From Streptomyces marispadix (GTDB lineage: Bacteria; Actinomycetota; Actinomycetes; Streptomycetales; Streptomycetaceae), in NCBI RefSeq assembly GCF_022524345.1, contig NZ_JAKWJU010000002.1, forward strand, positions 5,508,001-5,572,000: DNA of 64,000 nucleotides. The letters are read 5' to 3'. Under the pieces are notes generated by a model. It saw only the letters and a list, made by a program, of their open reading frames with translations, was not told the DNA's origin and made no database searches. This document shows positions 44,414 through 55,856 of the stretch, one piece after another; positions within the stretch are counted from its first letter, which is position 1; each line of letters starts with the position of its first letter. A program made the position numbers and the translations under genes.

Positions 44414-45319
44414 ATGCACCTCGAAGAGCTCCGCGCACTGCTGGCCCGGCATGCACGCCCCGACTGGACCACCGCCATCGACGGCGTGCTGATCTCGAAG
44501 GTCGACCGGGCGGATCCGCCGGAGCCCTCCATGTCCGGCACCGTGCTCGCGGTCATCGCCCAGGGCGCCAAGCACCTCGCCCTGGGCGACCGGGTCTATG
44601 AATACGGCGCCGGGCAGTATCTGGTGGCGTCCGTCGACCTTCCCGTCACCGGGCAGTTCACCCAGGCCGACTCCGACGAGCCGGCACTGGGATTCGGCCT
44701 CACCCTGGAACCCTCCGCCGTCGCCGAGTTGCTGCTGCAAGCCGGTCCCGGGGACATCCCCCGAGCGGGCACCGGCGCGCCGCCGGGGATCGCAGTGAGC
44801 GACGCTCCGCCCGCGATGCTCGACGCGGTCGTCAGGCTGCTGCGCCTGCTCGACGAGCCCCGCGACCGTGCCGTACTGGCCCCCCTGGTCAAACGCGAGA
44901 TCCTGTGGCGCCTCATCACCGGCGAGCAGGGCGCGACCGTACGCCAACTCGGCCTCGCCGACAGCGGTCTCAGCCATGTCTCACGGGCGGTGCGCTGGAT
45001 TCGCGAGCACTATGCCGAGCCCTTCCGTGTCGAGGACTTGGCACGCCTGTCCGGCATGAGCGTCTCCGCCTTCTACCGCAACTTCCAGGCGGTGACCGCG
45101 ATGAGTCCCATCCAGTTCCAGAAGCAGATCCGGCTCCAGGAGGCCCGGCTGCTGCTCGCCACCCACCCCGGGGACGTCACGGGAGTCGGCCACCGCGTCG
45201 GCTACGACAACCCGTCGCAGTTCAGCCGCGAGTACCGGCGCCAGTTCGGCGAGCCGCCGAGCCGGGACGCGGCCCGCCTGCGGAAGACCGCACGCGCCCC
45301 CGCGGGCGTACTGGCCTGA
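44414..45319 (+). CDS. AraC-family transcriptional regulator
   Basis: About 301 residues from ATG 44414; an in-frame ATG at 44345 would add a Cys-rich leader with no ribosome site. The N-terminal cupin-like AraC domain (VLAVIAQGAKHLALGDRVYEYGAGQYLVASVDLPVTGQ) belongs to the group that represses or activates a neighbouring reductase. The C-terminal HTH pair is FRVEDLARLSGMSVSAFYRNFQAVTAMSPIQFQKQIRLQEARLLL and VTGVGHRVGYDNPSQFSREYRRQFGEPPSRD. It is followed by the SDR gene on the same strand, a common pairing. Confidence 0.92.
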   Translation: MHLEELRALLARHARPDWTTAIDGVLISKVDRADPPEPSMSGTVLAVIAQGAKHLALGDRVYEYGAGQYLVASVDLPVTGQFTQADSDEPALGFGLTLEPSAVAELLLQAGPGDIPRAGTGAPPGIAVSDAPPAMLDAVVRLLRLLDEPRDRAVLAPLVKREILWRLITGEQGATVRQLGLADSGLSHVSRAVRWIREHYAEPFRVEDLARLSGMSVSAFYRNFQAVTAMSPIQFQKQIRLQEARLLLATHPGDVTGVGHRVGYDNPSQFSREYRRQFGEPPSRDAARLRKTARAPAGVLA

Positions 45320-45476
45320 GTTGCTGCGCCCCCGAGAGGATCGTGCAAGGGAGAGCGAGGATAGTTCTACTGTTTACGCAGGTCAGAGTGGTTCAATGGG
45401 ATCAAGAGTTCTTCCGCGGAGCAGGAAAGTGCCTGTCTCTCCGTGGATATCCCACCTCAATCGCAGGGGCCACATC

Positions 45477-46226
45477 ATGAAGACCGTTCTGATCACCGGA
45501 ACCTCGTCCGGCTACGGCCGGGAGACCGCCCGCTACTTCCACGAGCAGGGGTGGAACGTCATCGCGACCATGCGCACCCCGTGTCCCGGCCTCCTGCCCG
45601 AGTCGGACCGGCTCCGCGTCCTACGGCTCGACGTGACCGAACCGGAGTCCATCACCGCCGCGTTCGAGGCCGCCGGGCCCGTCGACGCCCTGGTCAACAA
45701 CGCCGGCGTCCCCTCGATCGGCGTCTTCGAAGGGACCCCCATGAGCCGGGTGCGGGAGGTCTTCGAGACCAACACGTTCGGCGTGATGGCCACGACGCAG
45801 GCGGTGCTGCACCGGTTCCGCGAGCGCGGCTCCGGCGTCGTCGTCAACGTGACGTCCAGCGTGGTGCTCGGCCACATGCCGCTCACGGCCGTCTACAAGG
45901 CGAGCAAGGCGGCCGTCGAAGGCTTCACCGCTTCCCTCGCGCTGGAACTCGCGCCCTTCGGCGTACATGCGAAGACCGTTGAGCCGGGCGCCTGCCTGAC
46001 GACGAACTTCGGGAACAGGGCGGCCGAAGGCGGGCCTGTGGACGAGTCGGTGCCCGCGCCCTACGCCCCGTGGGCGAAGCAGGTCCTGGACGGCTTCATG
46101 GGCCAGGACCTGTTCACCAAGGAGAGCGACGTAGCCGAGACGGTGTGGAACGCCGTGCACGACACGACCGGCCGGTTGCGGTTCCCGGCGGGCCCCGACG
46201 CGGTCCGGCTCGCCGAGGCGAAGTGA
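45477..46226 (+). CDS. Short-chain dehydrogenase/reductase
   Basis: 249 residues from ATG 45477 after AGGGG. The classical SDR pattern is complete: TGTSSGYG (cofactor loop), LDVTEPES (adenine pocket), NNAGVPSIG, and catalytic Ser in VNVTSSVV with Tyr-x-x-x-Lys in VYKASKAA. The missing acidic residue after strand 2 and the Arg in ATMRTP point to NADP(H). It likely reduces a small carbonyl compound; the adjacent AraC-type regulator is the probable controller. Confidence 0.92.
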   Translation: MKTVLITGTSSGYGRETARYFHEQGWNVIATMRTPCPGLLPESDRLRVLRLDVTEPESITAAFEAAGPVDALVNNAGVPSIGVFEGTPMSRVREVFETNTFGVMATTQAVLHRFRERGSGVVVNVTSSVVLGHMPLTAVYKASKAAVEGFTASLALELAPFGVHAKTVEPGACLTTNFGNRAAEGGPVDESVPAPYAPWAKQVLDGFMGQDLFTKESDVAETVWNAVHDTTGRLRFPAGPDAVRLAEAK

Positions 46227-46428
46227 CCGGCGGGGCGGCCGAGATGACGCCGCGCCGCCGCAACTAGCCGCCTGGCGCCGGCACTTCGGCCACCGCCGCC
46301 GACTCCCCGCCTGCGCCTCGTCAACGTACGGAGTTACGCCGGTAGTTGGGCAGTCGATAGTCGGACAGGCCCCACGGCCGGTGCCCTCGTCCGGAGCGAA
46401 AGGCCGCCATCCGGCCCGTGAAGACCAA

Positions 46429-46461
46429 GGCCGGGCCAGTCGAACAAGGACTGGCCCGGCC
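46429..46461. terminator. Hairpin terminator between converging genes
   Basis: Perfect 13-bp arms GGCCGGGCCAGTC and GACTGGCCCGGCC flank a 7-base loop, followed by gaggttctt. It lies in the 355-bp gap between the SDR gene and the minus-strand gene ending at 46582; nothing else in the gap looks like a gene. Confidence 0.75.
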
Positions 46462-46581
46462 GAGGTTCTTCGTGCCGCGCCGTCCTCTCCACGTACAGGT
46501 ACGCGGCGCACAGCGTCCGGCGTCGGATGCTCCCGTGGGAAGCGACTTCCGACGTGACGGTTCCGGAGTCGGCAGCTCAGC

Positions 46582-46973
46582 TCAGAACAGCCAGTCGCTT
46601 GTGATGTCGTCCTCGCTGATCGGCGGGCCGAACTCGTAGTCGTGGCGCCCGACATGCGCTTCCGGCAGGCCGCACGCCTCCTCCTCCAGAGTCCCGGAGA
46701 GGAACCGCTCGGGGCACGCCGGCAGCGGCAGGATCTCCCGCAACGGGCCGAATTCGGCCGCGTCTTCCCAGCGCAGCCACAACGTGGCAGGCGGCACTCC
46801 GTTGCCCCCCTGCAATCCTTGCGCGAGCGTGTAGTGTAGTGCAAGCCGGCATGGCCGACCTCCAGCATGCACCACAGAGCCGGTTCGGGCTCCAGCCCGC
46901 CTTCTTCCAGCAGACGAGTCTCCTCGTCGAGGATCAGCGTCCTCGCCGGGCATGACACCTGATACACAGACAC
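46582..46973 (-). pseudogene. Small conserved-looking protein broken by a 5-bp duplication
   Basis: From a GTG near 46973 the frame reads VYQVSCPARTLILDEETRLLEEGG and CMLEVGHAGLHYT, then loses sense. The neighbouring frame continues LAQGLQGGNGVPPATLWLRWEDAAEFGPLREILPLPACPERF to a stop at 46582. The break falls exactly on a tandem GTAGTGTAGT (46831-46840, plus strand); one GTAGT fewer restores a frame of about 129 residues. Paired CxLxxGHxGxH motifs (CMLEVGHAGLH and CGLPEAHVGRH) in the two halves support one original protein. Function unknown. Confidence 0.55.
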
Positions 46974-47161
46974 ACTGCCACTATGCCCGCTGTGGCCGTC
47001 CCGGACAGGGGCCGGGCTACGATTCGGCGCCCGCGTCGGGATATTGACGAAGAACCGCCACATCTCCTCCCGGCTCGTGCGCTCGCGAGCCGGAACGGAC
47101 GCGGCGGTGTCCTCCGCCGTCGGGATGCCCCTGACGTGCGTCGTTCTCAGACGTCCGTCGC

Positions 47162-48691
47162 TCAGATGTCCCTGAACGTCTCGATCTGCGCGCCGACTTC
47201 GTTGAGCCGCTCCGCGAGGTCCTCATAACCGCGGTTGATCACATAGACGTTGCGCAGCACCGAGGTGCCCTCCGCGGCGAGCATTCCCAGCAGCACCACC
47301 ACCGCGGGCCGCAGCGCGGGCGGGCACATCATCTCCGCCGCACGCCAGCGCGTCGGGCCCTCCACCAACACCCGGTGAGGGTCGAGGAGTTGGAGGCGGC
47401 CGCCCAGGCGGTTGAGGTCGGTGAGGTAGATGGCGCGGTTGTCGTAGACCCAGTCGTGAATGAGCGTCTGGCCCTCGGCGACTGCGGCGATGGCAGCGAA
47501 GAACGGCACGTTGTCGATGTTGATGCCGGGGAACGGCATCGGGTGGATCTTGTCCGCGGGCGCCTCCAGCTTCGATGGGCGCACGGTCAGATCGACCAGG
47601 CGGGTACGGCCGTTGTCCGCCGCGTACTCCGGGCCCCGGTCGGTGTCGAGGCCCATCTCCTCCAGCACCGCGAGTTCGATCTCCAGGAACTCCACCGGCA
47701 CGCGGCATACGGTCAGTTCGGAACCGGTGACGACCGCCGCCGCCAGCAGGCTCATCGCCTCGACCGGGTCCTCGGAGGGGGAGTAGTCCACGTCGACGTC
47801 GATCTCGGGAACGCCGTGCACGGTCAGCGTGGTGGTGCCGATGCCCTCGACCTTCACGCCGAGCTGTTCGAGGAAGAAGCACAGGTCCTGGACCATGTAG
47901 TTCGGCGAGGCGTTGCGGATGACCGTGACGCCGTCGTGCCGTGCGGCGGCCAGCAGCGCGTTCTCGGTGACGGTGTCCCCGCGCTCGGTCAGCACGATCG
48001 GCCCGCCGGGCGTGACCGAGCGCTCCACCACGGCGTGGTAGAGCCCTTCCGTCGCGGTGATCTCCAGGCCGAAGCGGCGCAGCGCGATCATGTGGGGCTG
48101 CACAGTGCGCGTACCGAGGTCGCAGCCGCCCGCGTAGGGGATGCGGAACTGCTCCATCCTGTGCAGCAGCGGCCCGAGGAACATGATGATGCTGCGGGTG
48201 CGGCGCGCGGCGTCCGCGTCGATGGCCTCCAGGTCCAGCTCCGCCGGGGGCACGATCTCCAGATCGGCGCCGTCGTTGATCCAGCGGGCACGGACGCCGA
48301 TGGAGGAGAGCACCTCCAGAATCCGGAAGACCTCTTCGATGCGGGCGACCCGACGCAGCACCGTACGCCCGGAGTTGAGCAGTGAGGCGCACAGCAGCGC
48401 CACGCAAGCGTTCTTGCTCGTCTTGACGTCGATGCTGCCCGACAGGCGACGGCCGCCGACGACGCGCAGATGCATCGGGCCCGAGTAGCCGAGCGAGACG
48501 ATCTCGCTGTCTAGGGCCTCGGAGATGCGCGCGATCATCTCAAGACTGATGTTCTGGTTGCCGCGCTCGATGCGGTTCACAGCGCTCTGGCTCGTCCCCA
48601 GGGCCTCGGCGAGTTTCACTTGTGTCCAGCCTCTGTGCTGACGGGCGTCGCGGATGAGTTGGCCGATGCGGGCCAGGTAGTCATCAGTCAT
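47162..48691 (-). CDS. murA: UDP-N-acetylglucosamine 1-carboxyvinyltransferase with N-terminal XRE helix-turn-helix
   Basis: 509 residues from ATG 48691; an in-frame GTG at 48709 lies inside the operator and is rejected. Residues 1-65 are an XRE/Cro HTH (IGQLIRDARQHRGWTQVKLAEALGTSQSAVNRIERGNQNISLEMIARI). The rest is a full enolpyruvyl transferase: SKNACVALLCASLLN, the active-site loop GGCDLGTRTVQPH with the fosfomycin-target Cys, NASPNYMVQDLCFFLEQLG, PFPGINIDNVPFFAAIA. MurA transfers enolpyruvate from PEP to UDP-GlcNAc, the first peptidoglycan step. The fusion suggests a moonlighting or divergent paralogue that binds DNA; such fusions occur in streptomycetes next to aconitase. Confidence 0.92.
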   Translation of the reverse strand: MTDDYLARIGQLIRDARQHRGWTQVKLAEALGTSQSAVNRIERGNQNISLEMIARISEALDSEIVSLGYSGPMHLRVVGGRRLSGSIDVKTSKNACVALLCASLLNSGRTVLRRVARIEEVFRILEVLSSIGVRARWINDGADLEIVPPAELDLEAIDADAARRTRSIIMFLGPLLHRMEQFRIPYAGGCDLGTRTVQPHMIALRRFGLEITATEGLYHAVVERSVTPGGPIVLTERGDTVTENALLAAARHDGVTVIRNASPNYMVQDLCFFLEQLGVKVEGIGTTTLTVHGVPEIDVDVDYSPSEDPVEAMSLLAAAVVTGSELTVCRVPVEFLEIELAVLEEMGLDTDRGPEYAADNGRTRLVDLTVRPSKLEAPADKIHPMPFPGINIDNVPFFAAIAAVAEGQTLIHDWVYDNRAIYLTDLNRLGGRLQLLDPHRVLVEGPTRWRAAEMMCPPALRPAVVVLLGMLAAEGTSVLRNVYVINRGYEDLAERLNEVGAQIETFRDI

Positions 48692-48695
48692 GCGA

Positions 48696-48718
48696 TGAGA
48701 ATATCTCACATGTGAGAT
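48696..48718. promoter_or_regulatory. Palindromic operator at the HTH-MurA start
   Basis: A perfect 16-bp palindrome ATCTCACATGTGAGAT (48703-48718) sits 12 bases before the start codon. With the adjacent TGAGA at 48696 it makes three half-sites TGAGA-ata-TCTCA-catg-TGAGA. Its position favours autoregulation by the fused HTH domain. Confidence 0.7.
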
Positions 48719-48969
48719 GAGTTCGCACCGAGCCTGTGTCCATGTGGTGGACAGGCCGTACGGGCAAGGGAGTTCGGCCCGGTGGCGCGTGGCGCGGGCC
48801 GGGCGTGGCGCGGGTGCGGGCGGAGCCGAGGCCGGTCGGTGCGGCCCGCGTGCGGGCCCCGGCCTCCGTCCGCCAGGCGCGCGGGCCCCAGTCTCGCGGC
48901 TCGCGGCGAGTGCCCGCTGTGCGAGCCCTTACGCCCCTGGTCGCGCACCCGCCCCTGGCTCGGACCCTG

Positions 48970-48993
48970 ATTCTCTGACTAGAGTCAGAGAAT
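48970..48993. promoter_or_regulatory. Palindromic operator overlapping the MarR-GNAT start codon
   Basis: Perfect 11-bp arms ATTCTCTGACT and AGTCAGAGAAT around AG. The right arm includes the first bases of the ATG at 48992, and no ribosome site precedes it, so the mRNA is probably leaderless and the encoded MarR protein likely represses itself here. Confidence 0.75.
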
Positions 48994-49891
48994 GGATCGA
49001 GCGCAGATAGAGCAGGTACGCAGCTTCAACCGGACCGTCACCGAGCGCGTGGGCGTGCTGCACGACGGCTATCTGGGCCGCGGGCGTCCCATCGGCGAGG
49101 CCCGGCTGCTCTGGGAGATCGGCGAGCAGGAGCAGGACGTGCGGCGCCTGCGCGAGCGGCTCGGGCTGGACTCGGGGTACGTCAGCAGGCTGCTGCGGTC
49201 CCTGGCGGACGACGGGCTGGTGACGGTGGAGCCGCTGCCCAGCGACCGGCGGGTGCGCACCGTGCGGCTCACCGACGCGGGGCGCGAGGAGCGGGCCATG
49301 CTCGACGAGCGCAGCGACGAGCTGGCCGGGTCCCTGCTGGGGCCGCTCAACGAAGGCCAGCGTGCCCGGCTGGTGGCCGCGATGGCCGAGGTCGACCGGC
49401 TGCTGACGGCCTCCACGGTCACCCTGGACGCCGTCGACCCGGACCACCCCGACGCCCAGAAGTGTCTGCGTTCCTACTTCACGGAGTTGCAGGAGCGCTT
49501 CGAGACCGGCTTCGACCCCGCGCGCAGCCTGCTGCCCGACGCCGGTGAACTCCGGCCTCCGCACGGCCTGTTCCTCGTGGCACGGCTACAGGGCGAGCCC
49601 GTGGGATGCGCCGGTCTGAAGCTGCCGCCCGGCGCACCGGCCGAGATCAAGCGCATGTGGGTCGCGCCCCGCGCCCGCCGTCTCGGGCTCGGCCGCCGCT
49701 TCCTCGGCGAACTGGAGGCGCGCGCCGCCGGGGAGGGCCGTGACGTGCTGCGCCTGGACACCAACAGGACGCTCGGCGCCGCGATCGGCCTGTACCGGAC
49801 GTACGGCTTCCAGGAGGTCCCCGCCTTCAACGACGAGCCGTACGCACACCACTGGTTCGAGAAGCGGGTCTCGGGGCCGGCCCGAGGCTGA
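48992..49891 (+). CDS. MarR-family regulator fused to a GNAT acetyltransferase
   Basis: 299 residues. Residues 1-150 are a MarR winged helix (GEARLLWEIGEQEQDVRRLRERLGLDSGYVSRLLRSLADDGLVTVEPLPSDRRVRTVRLTDAG). Residues 165-295 are a GNAT domain (GLFLVARLQGEPVGCAGLKLPP, IKRMWVAPRARRLGLGRRFLGELEARA with the acetyl-CoA loop, LDTNRTLGAAIGLYRTYGFQEVPAFND). Such fusions are common in actinobacteria; the acetylated target is unknown. The start codon lies within a perfect palindrome. Confidence 0.93.
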   Translation: MDRAQIEQVRSFNRTVTERVGVLHDGYLGRGRPIGEARLLWEIGEQEQDVRRLRERLGLDSGYVSRLLRSLADDGLVTVEPLPSDRRVRTVRLTDAGREERAMLDERSDELAGSLLGPLNEGQRARLVAAMAEVDRLLTASTVTLDAVDPDHPDAQKCLRSYFTELQERFETGFDPARSLLPDAGELRPPHGLFLVARLQGEPVGCAGLKLPPGAPAEIKRMWVAPRARRLGLGRRFLGELEARAAGEGRDVLRLDTNRTLGAAIGLYRTYGFQEVPAFNDEPYAHHWFEKRVSGPARG

Positions 49892-50061
49892 ACTCCTCGC
49901 GCCCGGCTCGCTCTTCGCCCGCTCGCCCCTCCGCCCCGGTGGTCCCCGTCCCGGGTTGGTCCTCCGCCCCGCTGTTCTCCGCCCCGCTGGTTCTCCGCTG
50001 GGCGCTTCCTCGTCAGAACCGTGAGCACCCCGCATGACCGGGCGGCGCTCGTGTATTAGGG

Positions 50062-50081
50062 TTATCTCGACATCGAGATAA
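50062..50081. promoter_or_regulatory. Palindromic operator upstream of aconitase
   Basis: Arms TTATCTCGA and TCGAGATAA around CA form a perfect 9-bp dyad 158 bases before the acnA start, in a 348-bp gap that is otherwise GC-rich. It resembles MarR-type sites; in S. coelicolor the MarR protein TamR is reported to act on the aconitase gene. Its core ATCTC-N6-GAGAT has the same spacing as the palindrome before the HTH-MurA gene. Confidence 0.65.
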
Positions 50082-50239
50082 CTTGCAGGCGCGCGCACAA
50101 CAGGGCGTGCGCACCCCATACGACCGCAGCGGAGCAGAGCTCGCAGGCATGCCGTCGCTTGCCGTGGAGCCCCGCCCCCTGGGGGTCTCCGGCCGCGTGG
50201 CCAGGGGACGGACGCCAAGAACGCACTAAGGAGACTGTC

Positions 50240-53068
<2,829 letters not shown>

Positions 53069-53140
53069 CACCGGCCCGGGGCCCCGGTCCGCGCGAGCGA
53101 GCCCGGCAGGGCCTCGCGCGGCGGAGCGCCTCGGCGACAG

Positions 53141-53178
53141 GCGGCGGGTGCCGGGAAACACCTCCCGGCACCCGCCGC
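53141..53178 (+). terminator. Strong hairpin terminator after aconitase
   Basis: Perfect 16-bp stem, arms GCGGCGGGTGCCGGGA and TCCCGGCACCCGCCGC with a 6-base loop, followed by ttcgtgtt; 72 bases after the acnA stop. Confidence 0.85.
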
Positions 53179-53288
53179 TTCGTGTTCCCATGGCCGGGGT
53201 CTCTCGCCGTACGGGCGCAAGTCCGCCAGGTCTCAACTCGGGAAAGACTGCCCGAAAGGGTTGCTTCGATCTTGCCCTGCTGACGCCA

Positions 53289-53302
53289 AGTGGACTATAC
53301 CT
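53289..53302. promoter_or_regulatory. Degenerate DasR-responsive element upstream of ngcE
   Basis: agtggactatacct matches 11 of 14 bases of the dre consensus type AGTGGTCTAGACCA. It lies about 160 bases before the start of the N-acetylglucosamine uptake operon. DasR is the GntR regulator of aminosugar uptake in streptomycetes. The rest of the 394-bp gap holds the acnA terminator and no gene. Confidence 0.4.
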
Positions 53303-53462
53303 GTCGGCACCTCACGAGGGCCCGTGGAAGCGGCGCTCCTGGCGGTAGCGAGAAACGTACAACTCAGCTTCAACTGACCCGCGGTGTCGGGCCCTTCGCC
53401 GGTGGCGAGTCCTCGGGAGACCGGAACACCGCCTGAGTCCTGGAGAAGGCGAGGACTTGAGC

Positions 53463-54884
53463 ATGGGATCCAACCACGTCAACCGCCGTGACCTGATCAA
53501 GCAGGCAGCCGCAGCCGGCCTGATAGCCGTCCCTGCAATGGGCGCGCTCACCTCCTGCGCCAGCGGAAGCGGCGAGGACAACAAGGTCGACAAGGGCAAG
53601 AAGACCAAGGACAACCCCCTCGGCGTGAACAAGAGCGCTCCGCTCGAGGTGTACATCTTCGACGGCGGCTTCGGCACGAAGTACGCCAAGGACGCCCAGG
53701 CCGTCTACGAGAAGAACTTCCCCAAGGCCAAGACGAAGCTGAAGTCGACCCAGAAGATCCAGTCCGTGCTTCAGCCCCGCTTCAACGGCGGCACCCCGCC
53801 GGACCTGATCGACAACTCGGGCGCCGAGCAGATGGACATGGGCGTGCTGGTGGGCAAGAAGCAGCTCACCGACCTCACGGAGCTGCTGGACGCGCCCTCC
53901 ATCGACGACCCGAACAAGAAGGTGCGCGACACCCTGCGCCCCGGCGTCGTGGAGATGGGCCAGTTCGACGGCAAGCCGGTGTGGATTCTGTACTACGCCT
54001 ACACCGTCTACGGCGTCTGGTACTCCCAGAAGGCGCTCGACAAGCTCGACGTGGAATACCCCGAGAACTGGGACGACATGCTCTCGGTCTGCGCGAAGGC
54101 CAAGAAGAAGGGCATGGCGGGCTGGACCTACGCGGGCAAGTTCCCCTACTACCTGCCCTTCAGCCTCTACCCCTTCATGGCCAAGATCGGCGGCCCCGAG
54201 GTACTGAACAAGATCGACAACCTGGAGCCCGACGCCTGGAAGCAGCCGGCGGTCAAGGCCGCCCTGGAGGCGTACTACGAGCTGTACAAGAAGGGCTACG
54301 TCCTCGACGGCACGCCCGGCCTGGACCACATCGAGTCGCAGACCGCCTGGAACGAGGGCAAGGCGCTGTTCATCCCGAACGGCTCCTGGGTGGAGAACGA
54401 GGCGAAGAAGACCACCCCGAAGGACTTCGAGATGCGGGTCGCCGCGCCCTCCGGCCTGGACAGCGGCGACAAGCTGCCCTTCGGCACGCTGTGGGCCTCC
54501 GGCGGCGAGCCGTTCATCGTGCCGGCGAAGGCGAAGAACCCCACCGGCGGCATGGAGCAGCTCCGGATCATGCTCGGTGAGGCGTCCTCGAAGAACTTCA
54601 CCAAGCAGGTGTCCTCGCTGACTTCCTTCAACGGCGGCACCGAGGGTCTGTCCCTGCCTCCGGGCCTGAAGTCGGCGGTGGACGCGCTGGAGAAGGCGGG
54701 CAAGAACATCGTCAACCCCCGCATCCAGGACTGGTACGTGGCCCTCCAGAAGGAGAAGATCGGCGTGGCCTGCCTGGGCGAGATGATGGCCGGGCGCATG
54801 ACGCCGGCCGAAGCGATGAAGAAGGCCCAGAAGTTCACCGACGAAGCGCGTGAAGACGACTCCATCACGCACTACAAGCACTGA
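53463..54884 (+). CDS. ngcE: N-acetylglucosamine/diacetylchitobiose-binding lipoprotein
   Basis: 473 residues from ATG 53463 (GAGGA seven bases before). A Tat-type signal, NRRDLIKQAAAAGLIAVPAMG, ends in lipobox LTSC, so it is a Tat lipoprotein on the outer membrane face. The mature CUT1 sugar-binding fold has LEVYIFDGGFGTKYAKDAQAVYEKNFP, NGGTPPDLIDNSG, AYTVYGVWYSQKAL and GMAGWTYAGKFPYYLPFSLYP. The operon order (binding protein, two permeases, ROK regulator, xylFGH) matches the streptomycete NgcEFG locus, which takes up GlcNAc and chitobiose using a shared ATPase encoded elsewhere. Confidence 0.9.
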   Translation: MGSNHVNRRDLIKQAAAAGLIAVPAMGALTSCASGSGEDNKVDKGKKTKDNPLGVNKSAPLEVYIFDGGFGTKYAKDAQAVYEKNFPKAKTKLKSTQKIQSVLQPRFNGGTPPDLIDNSGAEQMDMGVLVGKKQLTDLTELLDAPSIDDPNKKVRDTLRPGVVEMGQFDGKPVWILYYAYTVYGVWYSQKALDKLDVEYPENWDDMLSVCAKAKKKGMAGWTYAGKFPYYLPFSLYPFMAKIGGPEVLNKIDNLEPDAWKQPAVKAALEAYYELYKKGYVLDGTPGLDHIESQTAWNEGKALFIPNGSWVENEAKKTTPKDFEMRVAAPSGLDSGDKLPFGTLWASGGEPFIVPAKAKNPTGGMEQLRIMLGEASSKNFTKQVSSLTSFNGGTEGLSLPPGLKSAVDALEKAGKNIVNPRIQDWYVALQKEKIGVACLGEMMAGRMTPAEAMKKAQKFTDEAREDDSITHYKH

Positions 54885-54932
54885 AGAAGCGTCATCAGCG
54901 GCAGCAGTACAGGGGATCGGAGTCGGTGAGTA

Positions 54933-55856
54933 ATGGAGCACGGCAAGTACCGGTTCATCGTGGGGTTCTTGATCGTTCCCCTCACGATCTACACGGTCTT
55001 TGTCATCTGGCCGTTCGTCCAGTCGATCTACTATTCGTTCACTGACTGGACCGGACTCAGTCCGGACTTCGAAATGGTCGGCTTCGACAACTACATCAAG
55101 CTCTTCAGCGACGACGTCTTCTGGAAGTCGCTGCAACACAGCTTGCTGTTCCTTCTGCTGCTGCCGCTGGTGACGATCAGCCTCGCGCTGTTCTTCGCCT
55201 TCATGATCAACGTCGGGGGACGGCGGCGTAAGAACTCCGCCGTCTCCGGCGTTCGCGGCTCCAGCTTTTACAAGATCGTCTACTTCTTCCCGCAGGTGCT
55301 CTCGATCGCCATCGTCGCCCTGCTCTTCCGCTTCGCCTACAACCCGCGCAGCGGCTCGCTCAACGCGGCACTGGACGCGGTGGGTCTCTCCGCGCTGAAG
55401 ACGGCGTGGCTGGGGAATCCGGAGACGGCGCTGTGGGCCGTGATGGCCGTCATGGTGTGGTGCACCGTCGGCTTCTTCGTCGTGCTGTTCTCGGCCGCGA
55501 TGACCTCGATCCCGCGTGACTACTACGAGGCGGCGCTGCTGGACGGCGCCGACCGGATCACCACGTTCTTCCGGATCACGCTGCCCCTGCTGTGGGACAC
55601 CGTGCAGTCCGGCTGGATCTACATGGGCATCCTGGCGCTGGGCGCCGAGGCGTTCGCGGTGGTGCAGATCATGACGACCGGTCCGGGCGGTCCCGCCTAC
55701 GCCACGACCGTGCTGCCGCTGTACGTGTACCTGAAGGCGTTCCGCGACGGTCAGGCCGCCTACGCCACCACGATCGGCGTCGCGCTGCTCGTGGTCACCC
55801 TGGCCTTCGCGGCCGTCGTACTGAAACTCGGTCGCCGCGAGAGGCTGGAGTACTGA
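54933..55856 (+). CDS. ngcF: Carbohydrate ABC importer permease
   Basis: 307 residues, six membrane helices, starting FIVGFLIVPLTIYTVFVIWPFVQSIYYSFTDWTGLSPDFEMVGFDNY, a typical CUT1 first permease. The EAA coupling loop is TSIPRDYYEAALLDGADRITTFFRITLPLLWDTV. It partners with NgcG. Its stop overlaps the NgcG start by one base (TGATG). Confidence 0.92.
   Translation: MEHGKYRFIVGFLIVPLTIYTVFVIWPFVQSIYYSFTDWTGLSPDFEMVGFDNYIKLFSDDVFWKSLQHSLLFLLLLPLVTISLALFFAFMINVGGRRRKNSAVSGVRGSSFYKIVYFFPQVLSIAIVALLFRFAYNPRSGSLNAALDAVGLSALKTAWLGNPETALWAVMAVMVWCTVGFFVVLFSAAMTSIPRDYYEAALLDGADRITTFFRITLPLLWDTVQSGWIYMGILALGAEAFAVVQIMTTGPGGPAYATTVLPLYVYLKAFRDGQAAYATTIGVALLVVTLAFAAVVLKLGRRERLEY

Noticed and set aside
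45621..47063. 480-codon minus-strand frame opposite the SDR gene
   Set aside because: Only its first part (46840-46973) is meaningful, as the N-terminal half of the frameshifted small gene; the rest is antisense to the SDR gene.
48692..48709. GTG start of the HTH-MurA gene six codons upstream
   Set aside because: Falls inside the perfect palindrome and has no ribosome site; ATG 48691 gives the normal HTH beginning.
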